Made by a program: the position numbers and the translations under genes
In this document: one piece after another, positions 5,686-10,429 of the stretch
How positions within the stretch are numbered: position 1 is the stretch's first letter
Layout of the letters: each line of letters opens with the position of its first letter
The notes under the pieces: generated by a model
What the model was told of the DNA's origin: nothing
The model's input: the letters and a program-made list of their open reading frames with translations, nothing else
Databases searched by the model: none
From: an uncultured Eubacterium sp.
GTDB taxonomy: Bacteria > Bacillota_A > Clostridia > Lachnospirales > Lachnospiraceae
Length of the DNA stretch: 10,429 bases
Assembly (NCBI GenBank): GCA_948560485.1
Contig: CAOXUF010000025.1
Span: forward strand, 4,519-14,947
Direction of reading: 5' to 3'

Positions 5686-6810
5686 ATGAACGGAAAAAAA
5701 TTAGGTTTTGGTCTTATGAGACTGCCACTAATCGCAGAAAACGATGCGGGAGATATCGATATTGAAGAAATGTCAAAAATGGTCGACACATTTTTGGAAA
5801 GAGGTTTTACATATTTTGATACAGCATGGATGTACTGTGGATTTAAAAGCGAAGATGCGACAAAAGAAGCGTTGGTAAAGCGTTATCCAAGAGAGAGTTT
5901 CACGTTGGCTGACAAGTTACATGGAGGCTTCTTTAACAATTTAGAAGAGGCAGACAATATTTTTAATGAACAGCTCCGGAAAGCAGGAGTAGAATATTTT
6001 GATTATTATTTACTTCATGATGTTGGTTTAGACCATTATAAGAAATACTCTGAATTAGGCTGTTTCGAATGGCTTGTAAATAAAAAGAAGCAGGGGCTGG
6101 TAAAAAATATTGGTTTCTCTTACCATGATAACGCGGAACTGTTAGATAAAGTGTTGTCAGAACACCCGGAAATAGAATTTGTGCAGCTTCAGATTAACTA
6201 TCTCGACTGGGACAGTGAGGGAGTGCAATCTAGAAAATGTTACGAAGTAGCAACAAAACATGGTGTACCTGTTATTGTAATGGAACCGGTAAAAGGCGGA
6301 ACGCTGGCGAATGTACCGGCATCTGTAGAAGAGCATTTTAAGAAATACAACTCAGAAATGTCCGTTCCATCATGGGCGATTCGATTTGCAGCCAGTCTTG
6401 ATAATGTCATGATGGTACTCAGCGGAATGAGTAATATGGAACAGTTGTTGGACAATACAGACTACATGATGGATTTTGAGCCATTGAATCAGGACGAATT
6501 AAAAGTAGTACAGGATGCAGTGGATATCTTAAATGCAAATATTGAAATTCCATGTACAGGATGCTCTTATTGTACAGAAGGCTGTCCGAAGAAAATTGCT
6601 ATTCCGAAATATTTCTCATTATATAATGCAGATAAGCAGGAAGTAAAAGAAAAAGGCTGGACTCCTCAGGGCGAGTACTATGATAGATTAACAGGAATAT
6701 TTGGAAAGGCAAGCGACTGTATTGCCTGTGGAAAATGTGAAAAAATCTGTCCTCAGAATCTTCCAATCATTGAAGATTTGAAAAAGGTTGCAGAGCATTT
6801 TGGAAAATAA
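5686..6810 (+). CDS. Aldo/keto reductase with two C-terminal 4Fe-4S motifs
   Basis: A 374-residue predicted cytoplasmic oxidoreductase. Residues 1-280 form an aldo/keto reductase barrel: the catalytic tetrad can be read as Asp45 (FDTA), Tyr50 (WMY), Lys77 (ADKLHG) and His111 (LLHDVG), and [14 protein letters not shown] and an LSGMSN segment mark later strands and the cofactor site. The C-terminal 90 residues carry two ferredoxin-type motifs, Cys290/293/296/300 followed by Pro and Cys345/348/351/355 followed by Pro, enough for two 4Fe-4S clusters. This architecture is frequent in clostridia; the substrate is generally unknown, and the clusters suggest electron transfer to or from ferredoxin rather than NAD(P)H alone. 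GGAGGA at 5675-5680 fixes the start. It is a single-gene unit between its own promoter and a shared terminator. Confidence 0.92.
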   Translation: MNGKKLGFGLMRLPLIAENDAGDIDIEEMSKMVDTFLERGFTYFDTAWMYCGFKSEDATKEALVKRYPRESFTLADKLHGGFFNNLEEADNIFNEQLRKAGVEYFDYYLLHDVGLDHYKKYSELGCFEWLVNKKKQGLVKNIGFSYHDNAELLDKVLSEHPEIEFVQLQINYLDWDSEGVQSRKCYEVATKHGVPVIVMEPVKGGTLANVPASVEEHFKKYNSEMSVPSWAIRFAASLDNVMMVLSGMSNMEQLLDNTDYMMDFEPLNQDELKVVQDAVDILNANIEIPCTGCSYCTEGCPKKIAIPKYFSLYNADKQEVKEKGWTPQGEYYDRLTGIFGKASDCIACGKCEKICPQNLPIIEDLKKVAEHFGK

Positions 6811-6817
6811 ATAGAAT

Positions 6818-6864
6818 ATATAAAACTCCAGGCAGAAAAATTAAGACTACCTGGAGTTTTATAT
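6818..6864. terminator. Bidirectional terminator between convergent genes
   Basis: A perfect 15-bp inverted repeat, 6818-6832 with 6850-6864, core CTCCAGG / CCTGGAG, flanked by A and T runs on both sides. It serves the reductase gene (+, stop at 6810) and the oxidoreductase operon (-), whose last stop codon at 6864-6866 touches the outer arm. Confidence 0.85.
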
Positions 6865-9074
6865 TATAAATATTTATTTTCGGACTTTGCAACCAGTTTT
6901 TGAAATCTATTGTCGATTTCGTCTTGCAATTCTGAAACAATATCAGCGTATTCCTCTTTTATCAAATGTTTTGTCCGTCCCATCATTCCAAGCCATTTTG
7001 CAACAGAAATCGCTTTATCAGAGGCTTTCGGGTTATAGTTTAATTTTGTTTTTCCATGTTCCACTTCATAGAGTGGGAAGTAACAGCAGTCTACAGCAGC
7101 TTCGATTACCTTACGTTCTGTAGCCGGATTATCATTCCAGTTCAGAGGACAGGAAGATAGAGCCTTCAGATATGCTGTTCCTTCATTTTTTGCATAATAT
7201 GCAGCCTTTGCGGCTTTTTTCATAAAGTCTGCAGGATTGGATTCTGCTGCCGTTGCCACATAAGGAATATTTGCAGCAGCCATAATCTGTGGCATATCTT
7301 TGTGGAAAAATGTTTTGCCAAATTGTTCCTGCCCGATATGGGAAGTAGAACTCTTTGCACCTTTAGGCGTCGAATAAGATAACTGATATCCGGTATTCAT
7401 ATAGCCGCCGTTGTCATATTCAAAAATGATAAGCTTATGCCCCCGGAGTGCTGTGCCAAGGGCAGAACCCATGCCGATATCCATTCCGCCATCACCACTT
7501 ACCATAATGAAAACAATATCCCCTTTTGGAATTTCGCCTTTTTCCTGCTTGCGGTGACAGACTTCCACAATACCGCTCAGGGTGGCAGCACCGTTTTGAA
7601 ACAGATTGTGTACATACGGAACTTTAAAACTTGTCTTCGGATATGCTGTGGTCACAATCATGCCGCAGCCGGTCTGAAACAGCAAAACGACAGGGTCTTC
7701 AATAACACGCATCAATAAATTCAGATTGACGATAATCCCACATCCGGGGCATGCGCCATGTCCCGGCGCAATACGTTTGGGCATGGCAGTTGTGGCATTG
7801 ATTGTTGCACCGCTGACATTTAAAGAATCTTCCTGTTTTGTAACATTGGTGATTCCGAGTTTTGTTTTTTCCGGTATTAATGGGTCGAAAAAGTTTTCGC
7901 GATGCTCATCCGGGATTCCGGCAGTCGTACCATAATAAATGAGCTTGTTATTTTCACTGTGAAACATTTCGATAGCATCTTCCACATAAAAATCTTTACC
8001 GCCCAGACCATAAATAATAGAAGAAATATCTGTAACACATCCGTATTTCTGTAGGGCTGCACGAATTTCTATAGAGAGATTGCCGCCAATAGCACCATAA
8101 CTATCCTGTCTGTCAGCAATAACAATTTTTTTTGCATCCTTTAACTGATTATAAATATCTTCGCTGGGAAAAGGTCTGAGCATTGTAAGAGTTAAAACAC
8201 CAACTTTCTCGCCCTGTTCCCGCAGACGGTCTACTGCGACCATTGCAGTGTCAAAAGAGGATCCTAGAAGAACAAGAATTGTTTCGGCATCTTCACAACA
8301 ATAGGCTTCCCATGTTTTATATGATCTTCCAGATAACTTTTCGTACTCTTCAAATAGCGCAGGCAGTACCTTAGAGACCTCATGCATTGCCAGATGAAGC
8401 TGGTAGCGGTTATTAATTAAATCAGGTTCGTTCATGTAAGAACCGACAGTTATCGGATGTTCAAAATCAAGGAAAGGATATGCTTCTCTTTTTTTACCAA
8501 TATATTTTCGCACTACATCATCACTGGAAAAGCGGTAACAGCTGCGTTTCTGATGGCTGGTAAAGAAACCGTCAAAAGCCACTGCCACAGGAAGATTTAC
8601 CAATTCTCCCAGTTTCAAGGCAATTAAATTAAAATCATAAACCTGCTGCACACTGTGGGCAAAAAAGATAGGCCATCCACAGTTTAACAAAAACATAATA
8701 TCGCTGTGGTCTCCTTTAATGGATAACGGGCCTGATACGGTACGGCATGCCACATTCATTACCATAGGATATCTGGTTCCTGACTGTACCGGAAATTGTT
8801 CCAAAGCATACAACAGTCCATTGGCACTGGTGGCATTAAAGACTCTTCCTCCGGATACAGAGGCTCCATAGCAGATTCCGGCAGCACTATGTTCTCCTTC
8901 AGCGGCAATCATTACAATGTCTGTTTTTCCATCTGCTTTCATTAAATCAAGATTTTCTGCAATTTGTGTGGAAGGAGTGATAGGATAATAGCCCATGACA
9001 TCATATCCTATCTGTTTTACAGCAATTGCAGCAATTTCATTGCCCGATGCAAATTCCAGTTCCTGATTTTCCAT
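6864..9074 (-). CDS. 2-oxoacid:ferredoxin oxidoreductase, fused alpha and beta subunits
   Basis: A 736-residue protein that oxidatively decarboxylates a 2-oxoacid to the acyl-CoA, passing electrons to ferredoxin, or runs in reverse. Residues 1-400 are the alpha part: YYPITPST (29-36) and EGEHSA (59-64), then the transketolase C-terminal-like domain with the LTLTMLRPFP segment (294-303). After a linker (about 400-432), residues 433-736 are the thiamine-diphosphate beta part: GHGACPGCG (438-446), GDGGMDIGMG (527-536) and DNGGYMNTG (554-562). The proximal 4Fe-4S ligands can be read as Cys442, Cys445, Cys470 and Cys642. The two subunits are separate proteins in many organisms. The start overlaps the stop of the gamma-delta gene (TAATG), with GGTGG just upstream, indicating translational coupling. 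Pyruvate, branched-chain oxoacid or another substrate cannot be decided from sequence alone. Confidence 0.9.
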   Translation of the reverse strand: MENQELEFASGNEIAAIAVKQIGYDVMGYYPITPSTQIAENLDLMKADGKTDIVMIAAEGEHSAAGICYGASVSGGRVFNATSANGLLYALEQFPVQSGTRYPMVMNVACRTVSGPLSIKGDHSDIMFLLNCGWPIFFAHSVQQVYDFNLIALKLGELVNLPVAVAFDGFFTSHQKRSCYRFSSDDVVRKYIGKKREAYPFLDFEHPITVGSYMNEPDLINNRYQLHLAMHEVSKVLPALFEEYEKLSGRSYKTWEAYCCEDAETILVLLGSSFDTAMVAVDRLREQGEKVGVLTLTMLRPFPSEDIYNQLKDAKKIVIADRQDSYGAIGGNLSIEIRAALQKYGCVTDISSIIYGLGGKDFYVEDAIEMFHSENNKLIYYGTTAGIPDEHRENFFDPLIPEKTKLGITNVTKQEDSLNVSGATINATTAMPKRIAPGHGACPGCGIIVNLNLLMRVIEDPVVLLFQTGCGMIVTTAYPKTSFKVPYVHNLFQNGAATLSGIVEVCHRKQEKGEIPKGDIVFIMVSGDGGMDIGMGSALGTALRGHKLIIFEYDNGGYMNTGYQLSYSTPKGAKSSTSHIGQEQFGKTFFHKDMPQIMAAANIPYVATAAESNPADFMKKAAKAAYYAKNEGTAYLKALSSCPLNWNDNPATERKVIEAAVDCCYFPLYEVEHGKTKLNYNPKASDKAISVAKWLGMMGRTKHLIKEEYADIVSELQDEIDNRFQKLVAKSENKYL

Positions 9075-10198
9075 TATACTTCACCACCTTCTATACGTTT
9101 TTCTGTTAAATAAGATTCTGAGGTAATGTATCCGTCTGCTCCGGATTTCTCATAATAGTCGGGAGTCCTGATTAAGTCTTTGTTTGGCATAAAGTAAGGC
9201 TTACGGTCGTAGTTTTCTTCTAAATCTCCCACTAAAGCGTGCGTAGGGCATACGGAAACACACCGCAGACAGCCTTTACAGTGAAAGTAATCAAGCCCTT
9301 TATTTACCATCATTTCCCTGCCCCGGTATTCTCCTGGTTCAAATTGAAATACCATATCAGGACAGGTACTGTCACATAATCCACAGTTAATGCATTTTTC
9401 AGGAATAAAAATAGGAATGTATCCCTGTCGGGATGGAGACAGATCGTTTACAACACTGTTTCCATAATTTAAGTTAATACCGCCCATTGGAGCAGTTTCA
9501 TAGCCAAGAGTTCCTTGTTGATATTTTTGACTGACACCATCTTCTATATTTGGATTGTGCTTACAAGCAGAGATTTCCCCGCAGTCTACTGACGTTGTTT
9601 CCTCATATCCACGTTTGATTCCTTCCAGATTACCTTTCAGTGCCTGTGGATATTTTTTGCCTAATGTGTTACTGCAGATTTCATACATATCATCTAAATT
9701 TATGAAACCCATAGCATTTGCCATAGCACCCATCATAACAACATTTATGCGGGACTTCGTTTCCATGGCAATCTTTTGTGCGTGAACACATACAATTTTT
9801 CGGGCAGGGATATTGTTATGAGATATATAGTGCTCCATAATATTTTCCGGTGAAACATTTGTGTTGATAATAATTGTGGTGTCTTTCCCGCAGCCATCAA
9901 AAATATCGGTATTCTGCATCAATGCCTGATGAAAAATACAAAGAATGTGAGGATGCGTTACCGGAGAATGGACCCGAATATCTTTGTCAGGAGAACTATA
10001 TCGAATAAATGCTTTTACCGGAGTACCGGTTTTTTCAGACCCATAGCTGGAAAAACTGGCACTGTTCAAACCAAGATATTTAATTCCCAGTTCCCCCATC
10101 ATCTTGCCACATAGATTTGCTCCTAATCCGCCAATACTTTCAATTCGTATTTCATAATAGCCATTATCATTTTGTAAAGGTAGTTTTATTTTTTTCAT
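9074..10198 (-). CDS. 2-oxoacid:ferredoxin oxidoreductase, fused gamma and delta subunits
   Basis: A 374-residue partner of the alpha-beta protein encoded directly downstream. Residues 15-200 are the gamma part, recognised by IRIESIGGLGANLCGKMMGELGI (18-40), SYGSEKTGTPVKAFIR (51-66) and VVMMGAMANAMGF (153-165); gamma helps bind CoA in this enzyme class. A linker (about 205-260) leads to a delta ferredoxin domain with two full motifs, Cys269/272/275/279 and Cys307/310/313/317, each last Cys followed by Pro, for two 4Fe-4S clusters that carry electrons from the thiamine site to external ferredoxin. The start follows AGAGGT at 10203-10208 (read on the - strand). First gene of a two-gene operon; the complete enzyme is therefore built from two polypeptides in place of four. 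Confidence 0.9.
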   Translation of the reverse strand: MKKIKLPLQNDNGYYEIRIESIGGLGANLCGKMMGELGIKYLGLNSASFSSYGSEKTGTPVKAFIRYSSPDKDIRVHSPVTHPHILCIFHQALMQNTDIFDGCGKDTTIIINTNVSPENIMEHYISHNNIPARKIVCVHAQKIAMETKSRINVVMMGAMANAMGFINLDDMYEICSNTLGKKYPQALKGNLEGIKRGYEETTSVDCGEISACKHNPNIEDGVSQKYQQGTLGYETAPMGGINLNYGNSVVNDLSPSRQGYIPIFIPEKCINCGLCDSTCPDMVFQFEPGEYRGREMMVNKGLDYFHCKGCLRCVSVCPTHALVGDLEENYDRKPYFMPNKDLIRTPDYYEKSGADGYITSESYLTEKRIEGGEV

Positions 10199-10224
10199 AG
10201 ATACCTCTGTTTTTGGTTATTTTA

Positions 10225-10253
10225 ATTATAGATATTTATTAGCAAAATGGTAA
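10225..10253 (-). promoter_or_regulatory. Candidate promoter of the oxidoreductase operon
   Basis: On the - strand, TTACCA (10253-10248) and a perfect TATAAT (10230-10225) are separated by 17 bases. Transcription would begin near 10218, about 20 bases before the gamma-delta ATG. Confidence 0.5.
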
Positions 10254-10271
10254 AATTTATACATTATTTCA

Positions 10272-10301
10272 TAGACATTTCTCTTTTGCATATGGTACTA
10301 T
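10272..10301 (+). promoter_or_regulatory. Candidate promoter of the gene at the right edge
   Basis: TAGACA (10272-10277, 5/6) and TACTAT (10296-10301, 4/6) with an 18-base spacer, the -10 preceded by TG at 10293-10294 in the extended -10 position. Transcription would begin near 10308. It is back to back with, but does not overlap, the promoter on the - strand. Confidence 0.4.
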
Positions 10302-10364
10302 AGCGATTAGAGTAAAGATAATATTGAGTGATTCATATAAATACTCTTACAGAAAGGAAGAACA

Positions 10365-10429
10365 ATGGCAGATCAGGCAAAATTTACAGAAACAGATACT
10401 TATGTGGCAGCAGATGATTTAATGGCATC
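10365..10429 (+). CDS. Start of an unidentified protein (3' end outside window)
   Basis: Twenty-one codons from ATG 10365, beginning MADQAKFTETDTYVAADDLMA, run off the window. GAAAGGAAG at 10352-10360 lies four bases before the ATG and a promoter candidate lies upstream, so the start is convincing. The phrase YVAADDLMA resembles the segment just before the P-loop in MoxR-type AAA+ ATPases, but the P-loop itself would lie outside the window, so this is only a guess. Confidence 0.55.
   Translation, partial: MADQAKFTETDTYVAADDLMA

Noticed and set aside
5292..5789. 165-codon ORF on the - strand across the sigma tail and reductase start
   Set aside because: It crosses two well-supported + strand genes, and its hydrophobic Phe/Ile/Ser-rich content is what antisense of AT-rich charged helices gives.
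1..10429. CRISPR array, tRNA, rRNA, insertion sequence or phage attachment site
   Set aside because: No regularly spaced direct repeats, no cloverleaf, no transposase or integrase and no terminal inverted repeats with target duplication were seen.

Overview
The window looks like chromosomal DNA of a low-GC, anaerobic Firmicute, most likely a gut Lachnospiraceae-type Clostridium relative. This rests on the AT-rich composition, strong GGAGG-type ribosome sites, AT-rich intrinsic terminators, a CoA/ferredoxin-type 2-oxoacid oxidoreductase, an aldo/keto reductase with clostridial iron-sulfur tail, and an ECF sigma factor with the long C-terminal extension I associate with that family. No rRNA, tRNA, CRISPR array, transposase or phage gene is visible.

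Layout. 1-558 (+): 3' part of an AAA/DUF4143-type ATPase gene cut by the window edge. 630-1079 (+): low-molecular-weight protein tyrosine phosphatase, ended by a strong terminator (1089-1138). 1115-3756 (+): a probable ion/osmotic-stress operon: promoter, a structured leader with a short ORF, an NhaC-family Na+/H+ antiporter, a glutaredoxin-like protein, and the MscL channel with a zinc-ribbon tail, ended by a hairpin at 3812-3871. 3962-5622 (+): an ECF sigma-factor gene whose long C-terminal extension is split into two frames at a run of seven A. 5686-6810 (+): aldo/keto reductase with two 4Fe-4S motifs. A shared bidirectional terminator (6818-6864) separates it from a convergent two-gene operon (10198 down to 6864, - strand) encoding a ferredoxin-dependent 2-oxoacid oxidoreductase as two fused polypeptides, gamma-delta then alpha-beta. 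10365-end (+): start of a divergently transcribed gene.

How the genes fit together. The antiporter and MscL both handle ion and turgor stress, and the glutaredoxin-like protein lies between them without a terminator. The oxidoreductase and the convergent aldo/keto reductase both depend on iron-sulfur electron transfer, but nothing in the sequence links them in one pathway.

The two most interesting points are (a) the antiporter leader, where three perfect inverted repeats and a 20-codon ORF ending exactly on a possible antiporter start suggest translational attenuation or coupling, and (b) the sigma-factor gene, where adding one A to the A7 run would join two ORFs into one 553-residue protein. 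Both are predictions from reading the sequence; no database search was possible.
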